Shown here: positions 33,082 through 42,319 of the stretch, one piece after another
Numbering within the stretch: the first letter of the stretch is position 1
How the letters are laid out: every line of letters begins with the position of its first letter
From: Streptomyces sp. ATexAB-D23
GTDB taxonomy: Bacteria > Actinomycetota > Actinomycetes > Streptomycetales > Streptomycetaceae
Length of the DNA: 64,000 bases
Direction: 5' to 3'
Assembly: GCF_000373645.1 (NCBI RefSeq)
Contig: NZ_KB892013.1
Span: 62,001-126,000, forward strand
Position numbers and translations under genes: made by a program
The notes under the pieces: model-generated
What the model was told of the DNA's origin: nothing
Databases searched by the model: none
The model's input: the letters and a program-made list of their open reading frames with translations, nothing else

Positions 33082-35715
33082 TCACTCGGCGGACCGGATC
33101 GACGCGCGTGCCTGCTGGGCGCGGGCCGCCACTCCTTCGGCGCCGCAGGCCGTGGCCAGCTTGTGGGCTCGGGCCAGCTCCCGGGGCGAGCGCGTCGCGA
33201 TGCCGAGGTCCACCAGTGCCTGGGCCAACTCGTACGTGGACGGGGACGCCTCCAGATGGCGCACGGCCTCGCCCAGGAGATGCACGGCCTCCTCGGGCGG
33301 GGCGAAGAGGGCGACGCAACGCAGGGCCTCACCGATGGCGGTGTCCGTGCCGAACCGCTCCGCGTGCACCCGTGCGGTGTTGGCGACCTGGGCGGCGCGG
33401 CCCGGGTCCTCTTCGGCCAGGGCACGGGCCAGGTCACCGGCCCAGGGTCCCCAGATGCCGTTGAACCTGCCGCGCGGTTCCAGTGCCCGCCCGGCCGCCT
33501 CAAGCTCGGTCACGGCCTCCCTCGTACGGCCTTCGGCCAGGAGCAGGCGGCCGCGGACGCACGGGGCGTCGGGCAGCACCATGGCGCTGGGGTAGGGCAG
33601 GCCGAAGTTGTACTGGTCGGCGACCTTGCGTGCCTCGGGTACCCGGCCTCGGGCCAGGAGGGTGTCGATCAGCAGGCAGGCGGCGTCCCAGTGGACGGGC
33701 AGTCCGCTGCCGACCCGGTCGGCGAGGCGCAGTCCCTCGCGCAGGAAGCCCTCCGCCTCCGCGAGGCGTCCGCGGCGGCGGTGCACCAGGCCCAGAAGGG
33801 TGTGCGCGAAGGCCAGGTGGGCGCCGCTCCAGCCGGAGATCTCGAAGGCCCGGACCGCTTCGCCGAACAGCTCCTCGGCGCGGTCGAGCCGGTCGGTGAA
33901 GGCGTAGGTGATGCCGACCAGGGCCGGGAGCTCGAAGCCCCACTCGGTGTCGGTCCAGCCGAGTCCGCGTGCGGGGTGGCCGTCGACCAGGGCGCGTTCG
34001 CAGAAGTCGCCGACGATCTGGGCGTTCTCGCCCCGCAGCATCGCGTCGAAGGCCCGCAGGGTGAGCAGGGCGCGTTCGGCGTTGTCGCGGCCGGCGAGGT
34101 GGTCGGTGTTGGCGGCGAGCCGGCGCGACCTTCCGGGGCCGTCCTCCTCGGTGGCCTGCATGCCCTCCCAGAGGAAGTGCGCGGCCTGCAAGCGCATCAG
34201 GCCGGGACCCGGCGCGGTGCGCTCGGCCTCGGCCGCCAGAGCCAGGGCGGCTTCCTTGAGCTGGTTGTTGTGGGAGAGCGCGGCGGCGAGCCGGAAGGTG
34301 GCGTCCACCCGCACGTCGTCGGCGAGACCCGGCATGTCGAGCGCGGCCCGCAGGTGCTGCACGGTGGTGGGCGGGGAGCTGAGGAGTGTCGCGCACCCCA
34401 GCTCGTACAGCAGGGTGGCGCGCACGTCGTGGCGCGGCGGCTCCTGGAGGGCGCGCTCCAGGCAGCGGCGGGCGGCCTCGGGGGCGCCGACGGCGAGGTG
34501 CTGCTTCGCCGCCGCCCGCAGTTGCTCGACCAGTTCCTGGTCGTCGTCCGGGTGGACTTCGAGCAGGTGGCGGGAGGCGGCGGCGGGGCCGAGCCCGGCC
34601 CGGGTGATCGCCCAGGCGGCCCTGCCGTGCATGGCGGTGCGGGTGGCCGGCGGGATGGAGCGGTACACGGCGGAGGCGATCAGCGGGTGCACGAACTCCA
34701 GCGGGTCGAAGCCGCTGACGATGCGGGCCTCGCGCAGCCGGGCGGTGCAGTCGGCCGCCTCGGCCGGGCTCATCCCGGCGAGGGTGGCGGCGAGGTCCTG
34801 GGAGATCTCGGTGCCGAGGACGGCGGCCGCCCAGGCGAACCGGTTGGCGTTGGTGCCGAGCCGTTCGAGCCGGGCGACGAGGCCGCTGCCCCGGGCGGAC
34901 GCGCCGAGTTCGCGCAGCAGCCCGGCGGACTCCTCCAGCGGGACGAGCTCGCGGTCCTGGACCTTGGCGACGAGCTCGACCGCCTCGTAGGGGTTGCCGC
35001 CGGTGACGGCCCAGACCTCGCGGCAGAAGGGGTCGTCGGCGTGCTCTCCGAGGGCCGCGCGGACCAGTTCCGCGGTGGCGTCGGGGGTGAGGGCGCGCAG
35101 CGCGACGCGGATCTGCGCGGGGTGGCCGCCCGCCGCGTTGCGCGCGGCCTCGCGGGCCGCCAGCTCCTCGGGACGGTGTGCCTGGACGACGAGCACGCGC
35201 AGGTCGCCGAGGCGGGCGGTGAACGAGGCGAGCCAGGCCAGGGATTCACCGTCCGCCCAGTGGGCGTCGTCGATGAGGAGCAGCAGCGGGCGGTGGCTCA
35301 GCCGGGAGGCGAGGCGCTTGACGACGTAGTCGAGGCCGTCGCGTACACCCTGGGGGTCGGGCTGCGGGCCGGAGGGCTCGGCGAGTCCGAGGGCCGGGGC
35401 CGCGATGTCGAACCAGGAGCCGAACAGGGCCCGCACGTCGTCCGCCGGGAACTGGTCCAGCGCGGGCTGGAGCAGCTGCCGTACGACGTGGAACGGCACA
35501 GAGGTGACGGTCTCACCGCCGCGTGCGGACCAGATGGTGCACCGGTCCTGCGCCATGGCCCTGACCTCGGCCAGGAGCGCGGTCTTGCCGATGCCTGCTT
35601 CGCCGCTGTAGATCAGCAGCCCGCCGGTCGCCTGCGCACCGCAGAGCGCGTCGATGGCTTGCGCGGCAGTGGCGAGTTCCGGTTCGCGCTCATAAAGCGG
35701 CCGGGACGGCTTCAT
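33082..35715 (-). CDS. Large AAA/STAND ATPase with TPR-like repeats, LAL-type but without the LuxR helix-turn-helix
   Basis: An 877-residue protein. The N-terminal AAA_16-type ATPase has Walker A YSGEAGIGKTALL near residue 40 and Walker B LLLLIDDAHWAD near 145. About 500 residues of helical TPR-like repeats follow, with many paired Ala/Leu/Glu helices such as HRRRGRLAEAEGFLREGLRL. Actinomycete LAL regulators have this layout but end in a LuxR DNA-binding domain. Here the chain stops after ARAQQARASIRSAE with no such domain. It may be a truncated regulator or a non-DNA-binding signalling NTPase. It is 52 bp upstream of the tRNA and transcribed towards it. Confidence 0.85.
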   Translation of the reverse strand: MKPSRPLYEREPELATAAQAIDALCGAQATGGLLIYSGEAGIGKTALLAEVRAMAQDRCTIWSARGGETVTSVPFHVVRQLLQPALDQFPADDVRALFGSWFDIAAPALGLAEPSGPQPDPQGVRDGLDYVVKRLASRLSHRPLLLLIDDAHWADGESLAWLASFTARLGDLRVLVVQAHRPEELAAREAARNAAGGHPAQIRVALRALTPDATAELVRAALGEHADDPFCREVWAVTGGNPYEAVELVAKVQDRELVPLEESAGLLRELGASARGSGLVARLERLGTNANRFAWAAAVLGTEISQDLAATLAGMSPAEAADCTARLREARIVSGFDPLEFVHPLIASAVYRSIPPATRTAMHGRAAWAITRAGLGPAAASRHLLEVHPDDDQELVEQLRAAAKQHLAVGAPEAARRCLERALQEPPRHDVRATLLYELGCATLLSSPPTTVQHLRAALDMPGLADDVRVDATFRLAAALSHNNQLKEAALALAAEAERTAPGPGLMRLQAAHFLWEGMQATEEDGPGRSRRLAANTDHLAGRDNAERALLTLRAFDAMLRGENAQIVGDFCERALVDGHPARGLGWTDTEWGFELPALVGITYAFTDRLDRAEELFGEAVRAFEISGWSGAHLAFAHTLLGLVHRRRGRLAEAEGFLREGLRLADRVGSGLPVHWDAACLLIDTLLARGRVPEARKVADQYNFGLPYPSAMVLPDAPCVRGRLLLAEGRTREAVTELEAAGRALEPRGRFNGIWGPWAGDLARALAEEDPGRAAQVANTARVHAERFGTDTAIGEALRCVALFAPPEEAVHLLGEAVRHLEASPSTYELAQALVDLGIATRSPRELARAHKLATACGAEGVAARAQQARASIRSAE

Positions 35716-35825
35716 GCCTAGCCTCCCCCAAAGTCGTGAACATGGTGGTCGAGCCTAGTCGTGCGCGGGGCCCGACCGACAGTGGTTCGGACAGTTCACC
35801 GCAGGTACGAGGCACAATCGGTGGT

Positions 35826-36320
35826 GTGAACGAGACACGCAGGGACCGGGACTCCGAGGGCAGGGCGCACAACGCGCGCCCCCGCGACGGGCTGGGGCGC
35901 CCGTTGCCGTACGGGACACCGGGGGTGGAGAGGCAGCCTGAGGGGGTCGTGCGCACCGCCGACGAAACGGTGCGGGAGGCCCAGCGGCTGCTGGACGCGG
36001 GCATGCCCTTCCACGCCCACGAGGTTTTCGAGGACGCCTGGAAGTCGGGCCCCGAGGGGGAACGGGAGTTGTGGCGCGGGCTCGCCCAGCTGGCCGTGGG
36101 GCTGACCCACGCGGCCCGGGGCAACGCCACGGGCGGGGCACGGCTGCTGCGGCGTGGCGCGGTGGCCCTGGAGGCGTACGGGACGGCCGGGACGCATGGG
36201 ATCGGGGCCGGTGCGCTGGCCGGCTGGGCCCGGGAGCTGGCGGCGCGGGTGGAGCGTACGGACACGGGGCCCGTCGACGCGGCCGCCGAGGCGCCGAGGC
36301 TCCGGGCGGACGCGTCGTGA
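35826..36320 (+). CDS. DUF309 domain protein
   Basis: A 164-residue protein with the DUF309 core LLDAGMPFHAHEVFEDAWKS, then LWRGLAQLAVGLTHAARGN. The function is unknown; the family is a small helical bundle found in many bacteria, with a conserved His-rich HAHEVFE motif. The GTG has no ribosome site and follows a CACAAT -10-like hexamer (35813-35818) by 7 bases, so the transcript may be leaderless. The first 40 residues are polar and probably disordered. Confidence 0.78.
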   Translation: MNETRRDRDSEGRAHNARPRDGLGRPLPYGTPGVERQPEGVVRTADETVREAQRLLDAGMPFHAHEVFEDAWKSGPEGERELWRGLAQLAVGLTHAARGNATGGARLLRRGAVALEAYGTAGTHGIGAGALAGWARELAARVERTDTGPVDAAAEAPRLRADAS

Positions 36321-36425
36321 CCGCGGCTGGACACGGGTCCGGGGCCGGATGAACTCGGCCTGGTTTCGACGGTGTTGGTTGACAGCGGGGAACAGGTGCG
36401 GTCGGAGCCATTACCATCCGGCCTC

Positions 36426-36809
36426 ATGAGCACTTCTGACCAGGACCGGACCGTGGACGCCCCGATAGCCGACGAGGCGGCCGTGGACGTGGTGGAGGAC
36501 GTCACGGACGAGGCGGCGGACGACGAGGGTGTGGCCGGGGACGGCGGTGAGCACCGGCTGACTCCGCGCCAGGCGAGACAGCTGCGCATCGTGCTCTCGT
36601 CGGTGGGGATGGCGGCGATGGCCGTGGTGCTCGGTCTGCGGATCGCGAGCCGGTCCTCGGTGCTGGTCGTCGGGGTGTACGGGCTGGCGCTCATCCTGTG
36701 CGGAGTCGTGATCGAGCTGAGCCGCAATGGCCGTACGCGGCTGGGCAGTTGGCTGCTGGGACTCGGCCTGATCGCCGCGATCGGCTCGGACTGGCTGCTG
36801 ATTCCCTGA
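36426..36809 (+). CDS. Small membrane protein of unknown function
   Basis: A 127-residue protein with a strongly acidic N-terminal half (many Asp and Glu up to residue 45), a basic patch (TPRQARQLR), then three hydrophobic segments (IVLSSVGMAAMAVVLGL, VLVVGVYGLALILCGVVIEL and LGSWLLGLGLIAAIGSDWLL). It resembles small conserved actinomycete membrane proteins without a known role. A TTGACA hexamer at 36379-36384 is the best -35 candidate. No partner gene suggests a function. Confidence 0.7.
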   Translation: MSTSDQDRTVDAPIADEAAVDVVEDVTDEAADDEGVAGDGGEHRLTPRQARQLRIVLSSVGMAAMAVVLGLRIASRSSVLVVGVYGLALILCGVVIELSRNGRTRLGSWLLGLGLIAAIGSDWLLIP

Positions 36810-36856
36810 GTCACTGAGCCGCCGGTCCCCCGGGCCACCGGCGTCCGGGTCAGCGG

Positions 36857-38071
36857 TCACCCGCCGATGGTCAGGTGCACCGCCCCGCCCCGCGGGTCGG
36901 CCCGCTCCAGCCAGTCGGCGGCCAGGGGAAAGGCTCGGCCCGGCGGGACGGTCCTGGCCACCCGGTGCCGGTGCAGCACGGCCCCGTCCTGCCGGGCGAC
37001 GAGCAGGGGCGCGGTCAGCCGGCGGGCGGTGCGCAGCAGGAGCCGGGTGCCGCCGGGCCCGGCCAGGTTGGGGGCGATCCATTCCAGGGGTTCTTCGACG
37101 GTGAGCGGCGGCCCGCTCGCCGGCCAGGCGCCGGTGGCCAGGTGGCGCAGTACGGGTGCGGTGACGGCCCGGCCCTCTCGGGCGGCGGTGCCCGCGCTCT
37201 CCCCGCCGTGCAGGAGGCTGCCCACGGCGAAGACTCCCGGCTGCCCGGTGCGGTACGCGGGGTCGTGGGCGGGGCCCCGGGTGCCGGGATCCATGGGCAG
37301 CCCGCCGCGTCGCGCGAGTTCGTGGTCCGGGATCCAGTCGGCGGTGAACACCACGGTGTCGCAGGCCAGGGTGGCCGCACGGCCGTCCTCGTGACGCACC
37401 CGGACACCGGTGAGCCGGGGGCGGCCGGTCAGGGCGGTGACGGTGGTGCGGGTGAGCAGCGGTGCGCCGCCTCCCCCGCGCACGGCGGCCAGGGGGCGGG
37501 GCGGGTGGGTGGTGACCCGGGCGACGAGGTGGACTCCGGCGGTGCGCAGGGTGTCGGCCGCCGCGTCGCTGACCGGTTCGTCGCCGATGACCACCGCCCG
37601 GGTGCCGATGTGCTGGTGGTGGAGGTGGACGGCCTGCTGGAGTTCGCCGGTGGTGTAGACGCCGGCGGGGCGGGTGCCGGGGACGAGCCGGGCGGCGCGG
37701 GGGCGTTCGCGGGCGCCGGTGGCGAGGACGACGGTCCGGGCGGTGATCCGTTCGAGGCCGCCGGGGCCGGTGGCGTCGAGGGTGCGGGGCCCGGCCCAGC
37801 CGGTGACGGTGAGGCCGGTGCGCAGCGTGGCACCGGCCCCTCGGGCCTCGGCCGCGCAGTGCAGGGCGTACGCGGGACCGCTGAGGTCGCCGGTCTCGCG
37901 CGTGCCGAAGCCGCCGTGGGCGCAGTGGCGGGGGATGCCGCCCGCGGTCTGTTCGCGTTCCAGGACCTCGACGTGGAGGTGCCCGGCCGCGGCGAGTCCG
38001 GCCGCGGCGGCGAGCCCGGCCGGCCCGGCTCCGACGACCAGGACGTCGACGGCGCGTTCGCGTCGGGTCAT
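36857..38071 (-). CDS. FAD/NAD(P)-dependent oxidoreductase, GlpB-like/HcnB-like partner subunit
   Basis: A 404-residue flavoprotein. It starts with the dinucleotide-binding fingerprint VLVVGAGPAGLAAAAGL, has the second motif ATGARERPRAARL, and ends the FAD site with PGVFAVGSLLHGGESAG. It belongs to the pyridine-nucleotide-disulfide-like group found as second subunits of amino-acid or glycerol-type dehydrogenases. Its ATG overlaps the stop of the GlpA-like gene, so the two probably form one enzyme that passes electrons between flavins and an Fe-S cluster. Confidence 0.82.
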   Translation of the reverse strand: MTRRERAVDVLVVGAGPAGLAAAAGLAAAGHLHVEVLEREQTAGGIPRHCAHGGFGTRETGDLSGPAYALHCAAEARGAGATLRTGLTVTGWAGPRTLDATGPGGLERITARTVVLATGARERPRAARLVPGTRPAGVYTTGELQQAVHLHHQHIGTRAVVIGDEPVSDAAADTLRTAGVHLVARVTTHPPRPLAAVRGGGGAPLLTRTTVTALTGRPRLTGVRVRHEDGRAATLACDTVVFTADWIPDHELARRGGLPMDPGTRGPAHDPAYRTGQPGVFAVGSLLHGGESAGTAAREGRAVTAPVLRHLATGAWPASGPPLTVEEPLEWIAPNLAGPGGTRLLLRTARRLTAPLLVARQDGAVLHRHRVARTVPPGRAFPLAADWLERADPRGGAVHLTIGG

Positions 38072-39480
38072 GAGCGGGCTCCCTCGATACGTGCGCGGAT
38101 CGCGGCCCCGCAGTGGAAGCCCTGGCAGCGTCCGTTGCCGGCCCGGGTCCTGCGGGCGAGCCCTTCGGTGGAGCGCGGCGGGAGTGTGGAGTTGAGGGCG
38201 TCACGGATCTCGCCCTCGGTGACGCGTTCGCAGTGGCAGACGAGGGTGCCGTAGGCGGGGTCCCGGGCGATGAGGCCGGCGTCGAGGTAGGGGCGGTCGG
38301 CCCCCTCGCCGAGGGCGGGCATGGTCAGGGGGGCGAGTTCGGCGGGTTCGCCCGGGTCGAGTCCGGTGCCGGGGAGGAGGGAGACGACGTACTCGGCGAT
38401 GGCCATGGAGGCGGTGAGGCCGGTGGAGCGGATGCCGCCGACGGTGATGGAGCGCTGCTCGGGCCGGGCCGTGATCCGGTAGTCCTCCTGGCCGGTGGCC
38501 GCCCGCAGGCCCGCGTAGACGGCGGTGACCTCCTCGTCGAGCAGCCGGGGCAGGATGCGGCGCCCCTTCTCCCGGAGCAGGGCGAGCCCTTCGGCGGTGG
38601 ACTCGGTGGCGGTCTTGTCGTCCAGGTCCTCGGCGTTGGGGCCGAGCAGGACGTTGCCGAAGACGGTCGGGGCCACCAGGACGCCCTTGCCGGCCGCGGT
38701 GGGGACGGGGAGCAGGATGTGGCCGACCAGGTCGCGGGCGAGCTTGTCGAAGACGATGAGCTGGCCGCGGCGCGGGCGCACGGTGAAGGTGTCGTGGCCG
38801 AGCAGGCGGTCGATCGCGTCGGCGTACAGGCCGGCGGCGTTGATCAGCAGGCCGGTGCGCAGGGTGCCCCGGCCGGTGGTGAGGGTGTGCAGGCCGTCGG
38901 CGTACGCGAGGTCCTGGACGGGGCAGTCCAGATGGAGGTGGACCCCGGCCCGGATCGCCTGGGTGGCGTAGGAGAGCGGGGTGGTCCACGGGCAGATGAC
39001 GGCTTCGTCGGGGATCTCCAGGGCGCCGAGCGCGCCCGGCCCGATGTGGGGTTCGCGTGCGGCGGTCTCCTCGGCGTCCAGGAGCCGGGCGGCGTGGTAG
39101 CCGTTGCGTTCGGCCTTGGCCAACAGGCCGGGCAGGGCGTCCAGTTGTTCCTGGTCCCAGGCGACGAGGAGGGCGCCGACGCGTTCGACGGGGATACCGG
39201 TCCGTTCGGCGTGGGCGGCCAGCAGGCGCTGTCCCTCGCGTACGAGGCGGGCCTCCAGGGTGCCGGGGACGGCGTCGAAGCCGGTGTGCAGGATCGCGGT
39301 GTTGGCCTTGGAGGTGCCGTTGGCGATGTCGTCCGTGGCCTCGACCAGGGCGGTGCGCAGCGGGTGACGGGCCAGTTCCCGGGCGATGGCGGTGCCGACC
39401 ACTCCGGCGCCGATGACCGTGACGTCGTACGGGGGGCCGCCGGGCAGCGGCTGACCGGCCCTGGTGACGGTGGGTGTCAC
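38068..39480 (-). CDS. GlpA-like FAD-dependent glycerol-3-phosphate dehydrogenase with BFD-like [2Fe-2S] domain
   Basis: A 470-residue protein of the DAO superfamily. The FAD site is YDVTVIGAGVVGTAIARELA, followed by the GlpA-like segments TSKANTAILHTGFDA and LRAATGQEDY. The last 90 residues form a bacterioferritin-associated-ferredoxin-like domain with four Cys: LVCHCERVTEGEI and NGRCQGFHCG. This is the architecture of anaerobic-type glycerol-3-phosphate dehydrogenase subunit A. The GTG start lies 19 bp after the kinase gene. Oxidation of a phosphorylated polyol made by the kinase is the simplest role. Confidence 0.85.
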   Translation of the reverse strand: MTPTVTRAGQPLPGGPPYDVTVIGAGVVGTAIARELARHPLRTALVEATDDIANGTSKANTAILHTGFDAVPGTLEARLVREGQRLLAAHAERTGIPVERVGALLVAWDQEQLDALPGLLAKAERNGYHAARLLDAEETAAREPHIGPGALGALEIPDEAVICPWTTPLSYATQAIRAGVHLHLDCPVQDLAYADGLHTLTTGRGTLRTGLLINAAGLYADAIDRLLGHDTFTVRPRRGQLIVFDKLARDLVGHILLPVPTAAGKGVLVAPTVFGNVLLGPNAEDLDDKTATESTAEGLALLREKGRRILPRLLDEEVTAVYAGLRAATGQEDYRITARPEQRSITVGGIRSTGLTASMAIAEYVVSLLPGTGLDPGEPAELAPLTMPALGEGADRPYLDAGLIARDPAYGTLVCHCERVTEGEIRDALNSTLPPRSTEGLARRTRAGNGRCQGFHCGAAIRARIEGARS

Positions 39481-39499
39481 CGGGCGGTCCCGGCGGGGT

Positions 39500-40933
39500 T
39501 CATGACCGTTCCAGGAGGGTGTGCACGGCCGCGCGGAAGGTGCCGAGGCGTTCGGCGGCCTCGTCGGGGCCGACGCGTGGTTCGTAGACCGCGGCCGGTC
39601 TCCAGTCGGGGACGGCCCGGTCGAGCGGGAGCGTGGGGTCGTGGCCCATCCGGGCCACCGCGCCGACGCCGAGCGCGGTGACGTCGGGCAGCGCGGACAC
39701 CTCGACGGGCCGTTGCAGCAGGTCGGCCTGGGTCTGCATGAGGAGGGCCGAGCGGGTCAGGCCGCCGTCGACGCGGAGCACGGACAGGGGTGTGCCCCGG
39801 TCGGCCGTGACCGCGCCGGCCAGCTCGGCCACCTGGGCGGCGATCCCCTCGCACAGGGCCCGCACCAGGTGCCCGGCCGAGGTGTCGAGGCCGAGGCCGG
39901 TGAGCGAGCCGCGCAGGTCGCCGCGCCACCAGGGGGCCGCGAGGCCCGCGAGTGCGGGGACGAAGGTGACGCCTGCGGAGTCGGGCACCGAGGAGCCGAC
40001 CGGGTCGAGGTCGGCGGCGCCGGAGATCACCTTGAGGTCGGTGAGCCAGCGCACCGCGGAGGCCGCGGTGTAGACCTGCCCGTCCAGGCAGTAGCTGGTG
40101 TGCCCGCCGAACCGCCAGGCCACGCAGCTGACGAGGCCGCTGCCGCCCCGGACCGGCGTGGAGCCGGTCCCTGCCAGCAGGAACGCTCCGGTGCCGTAGG
40201 TGCACTTGGCGGTGCCCGGGTCCAGGGCGCTCTGCGCGAGCAGGGCCGCCTGCTGGTCGACGAGGAGGCCGGTGAGCGGGAGGTCGCCGCCGAACGCTCC
40301 GGTCGTGCCGAAGGGGCCGGCGGCGTCGACCACGTCCGGCAGGCGTTCGCCGCCGAGCCCGAAGACGTCGAGGGCGGCCGGTGACCAGGCGGCGCGGTCC
40401 AGGTCGAGCAGCTGGGTGCGCCCGGCGGTGGCGGCGTCCGTGACGAAGGCGCCGGTGAGCTGGTGGACGAGCCAGGCGTCGCTGGTGGTGACGACGCCCT
40501 CGCTGGTCAGCTCGCGGCGGATCCACGCCATTTTCGGGGCGGCGAAGTAGGGGTCGAGCGGAAGTCCGGTGAGCTGCTTCAGCTCTTCCCCGTGGGGGGC
40601 GAGTTCCGTGCAGACCGTCTCGGCGCGCCGGTCCTGCCAGACGATCGCCTCGGTGAGGGGGCGCCCGGTGTCCGGGTCCCAGGCGAGTACGGTCTCGCCC
40701 TGGTTGGCGAGCCCCACGGCGTCAACGGTCCCGCCGGATTCGGCGAGCGCCCGTTCTCCGGCCCCGATGACCGATGCGAGCAATTCCGCGGGGTCGGCCT
40801 CGACCGCTCCGCCCGGACCGTATCGGGGACGCACGGGAGCGGAACCGGAACCGATCACGCCACGCTCGGGACAGATCACCAGCGCCTTCGTTCCCGAAGT
40901 GCCCTGGTCGATTGCGAGCACCGGGCCTGTCAT
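39500..40933 (-). CDS. FGGY-family carbohydrate kinase, glycerol kinase-like
   Basis: A 477-residue sugar/polyol kinase. The phosphate-1 motif is LAIDQGTSGTKALVI. The sequence GLANQGETVLAWDPDTGRPL, IVWQDRR and the late LRVDGGLTRSALLMQTQADL resemble glycerol kinase. The ATG at 40933 was chosen because a GGAGAA site sits 5 bp before it; an upstream ATG adds 15 non-family residues. With the two downstream flavoprotein genes it forms a phosphorylate-then-oxidise module. No facilitator or regulator gene is adjacent. Another polyol, rather than glycerol, cannot be excluded. Confidence 0.85.
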   Translation of the reverse strand: MTGPVLAIDQGTSGTKALVICPERGVIGSGSAPVRPRYGPGGAVEADPAELLASVIGAGERALAESGGTVDAVGLANQGETVLAWDPDTGRPLTEAIVWQDRRAETVCTELAPHGEELKQLTGLPLDPYFAAPKMAWIRRELTSEGVVTTSDAWLVHQLTGAFVTDAATAGRTQLLDLDRAAWSPAALDVFGLGGERLPDVVDAAGPFGTTGAFGGDLPLTGLLVDQQAALLAQSALDPGTAKCTYGTGAFLLAGTGSTPVRGGSGLVSCVAWRFGGHTSYCLDGQVYTAASAVRWLTDLKVISGAADLDPVGSSVPDSAGVTFVPALAGLAAPWWRGDLRGSLTGLGLDTSAGHLVRALCEGIAAQVAELAGAVTADRGTPLSVLRVDGGLTRSALLMQTQADLLQRPVEVSALPDVTALGVGAVARMGHDPTLPLDRAVPDWRPAAVYEPRVGPDEAAERLGTFRAAVHTLLERS

Positions 40934-41253
40934 CGGTTCTCCAGCGGTACGCAAGCCCGGAGGCTTGAACGGAATCATGATCTACGGTCGCGGCAACCCA
41001 GAGTGGTGCAGACCAAGGGTTACGTCAAGCGCCTGCCACCTGTATGTCCGGAACCGTGCGGAGATCACCAACACCGGCCGGTAGCAAGAGACTTCAATGA
41101 AATCCAGGATTCGTTCGAGAGTTCCGCGCAAAGGGCTCTACACTCACCGCCGAGCAGCAACCGGACGCCCAAGAGCAGTTCGCAGTTCAACAGTTTCTTC
41201 GCCGCAATATTCCTGAGGATCGATGAATTCAGCACCCAGTCCCGAGCGCGTCC
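40934..41253. other. Divergent promoter region
   Basis: This 320-bp region between the kinase operon and the TPR-like gene holds no supported gene. A TTGACG hexamer on the minus strand (41028-41023) is a reasonable -35 element for the kinase operon. No convincing palindrome was found. Confidence 0.5.
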
Positions 41254-42255
41254 ATGGCCAACGGTGAATTCCGGCCGGTTTACCATCCGGCCGGCCACGA
41301 CAATGAGCTCAGAGCGGCGTTACAGGACTTACGCACCGGACGCTGGCTCGCCATGCGCGACCTCCTCGACCGCACCCCGGACTGGTCTCTGTGGACGCAG
41401 CGCACCCAGGTGCTCGGCGCGGTCGCCGCGGGCTCGGACGCGGTGCAGGCCTGGCTGACCGAGGAGCCCGGGAGCGTCGCCGCGGTCGTGATGCGCGCCC
41501 GGGTCGCCGTGGAGCGGGCGGTACGGGCCAACCGCGCGGGACACCCCAGCGGTCAGGAGCTCTGGCAGGAGGCCTGGGAGGCGTGCCGGTCGGCGGCCCA
41601 CGCCTCGCCGGCCGACCCGGTGCCGTGGGTGTGCCTGCTGGCCCTGGCCCAGCTCGACGACGACCAGCGCCTGGCCGAGCACCGGCTGCCGCCGCCCGGC
41701 CCGATGCTCTTCCCCGGCCCCTGGGGGCTGCTGGCCGAGGCCGACCAGCGCGACCCGCACAACCGCGAGGCGTACCACCGGATGCTCCAGTTCGTGTACG
41801 CCTGCAAGACCCGCGGCACCCTCTCCGCGGCGGTCAACTTCGTTCAGTGGGCGTCCTCCACGGCCCCCGCCGGCTCCCCCCTCCACGTACTCCCGCTGTA
41901 CGTCCGGGTCGAGCGCTACCGCCGCGAGCACGACCACGGCAAGGCGCTCGACCTGCACTGGATCACCGAGGACGCGGAACGCGAGGCCCTGCGCGCGCTG
42001 GAGATCTGGTACCACCGCTCCCCCGCCGCCGCGCGCACCCTGCTCGACCTCAACCACCTGGCGCACGCCTTGTGGGGGGCGCTCCAGTTCGCGGAGGCCG
42101 CAGCGGTGTTCAGGGAGCTGGGGCCGTACTTCACCTCGCTCCCCTGGGCCTACCGCTCCCGCACGTCCGACGACCCCGGCGGCGCCGAGGAAGTGTTCGT
42201 CCGCGCCCGCAGCCGCGCCCTCGCGGCGGACCGGGGCTCCGGCAGGCAGGGCTGA
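41254..42255 (+). CDS. Conserved helical (TPR-like) protein of unknown function
   Basis: A 333-residue soluble protein with repeating helical pairs such as AVAAVVMRARVAVERAVRAN and LARAEL-type Ala/Glu-rich stretches, and a Trp/His-rich centre (WGLLAEADQRDPHNREAYHR). It looks like a scaffold of tetratricopeptide type. No catalytic motif or signal peptide is visible. The ATG at 41254 has only a weak GAGCG site; a start at 41354 is possible. It precedes an amino-acid permease gene by 64 bp but need not be co-functional. The family is not recognised. Confidence 0.72.
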   Translation: MANGEFRPVYHPAGHDNELRAALQDLRTGRWLAMRDLLDRTPDWSLWTQRTQVLGAVAAGSDAVQAWLTEEPGSVAAVVMRARVAVERAVRANRAGHPSGQELWQEAWEACRSAAHASPADPVPWVCLLALAQLDDDQRLAEHRLPPPGPMLFPGPWGLLAEADQRDPHNREAYHRMLQFVYACKTRGTLSAAVNFVQWASSTAPAGSPLHVLPLYVRVERYRREHDHGKALDLHWITEDAEREALRALEIWYHRSPAAARTLLDLNHLAHALWGALQFAEAAAVFRELGPYFTSLPWAYRSRTSDDPGGAEEVFVRARSRALAADRGSGRQG

Positions 42256-42319
42256 GCACGGCTCCGTCTGCCCTTCCCCGCTCTCTTTTCCTGCCCATCC
42301 ACCGCTCAGGAGGTTCCCC

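Noticed and set aside
33163-35721. Plus-strand open frame of 852 codons opposite the large STAND/TPR ATPase
   Set aside because: The product is Gly/Val/Gln-rich without motifs. The opposite frame has Walker motifs and TPR-like repeats.
36321-36425. TTGACA at 36379-36384 considered as a complete promoter
   Set aside because: No -10 hexamer lies at 16-19 bp; the nearest TACCAT is 27 bp away. It is kept only as a candidate -35.
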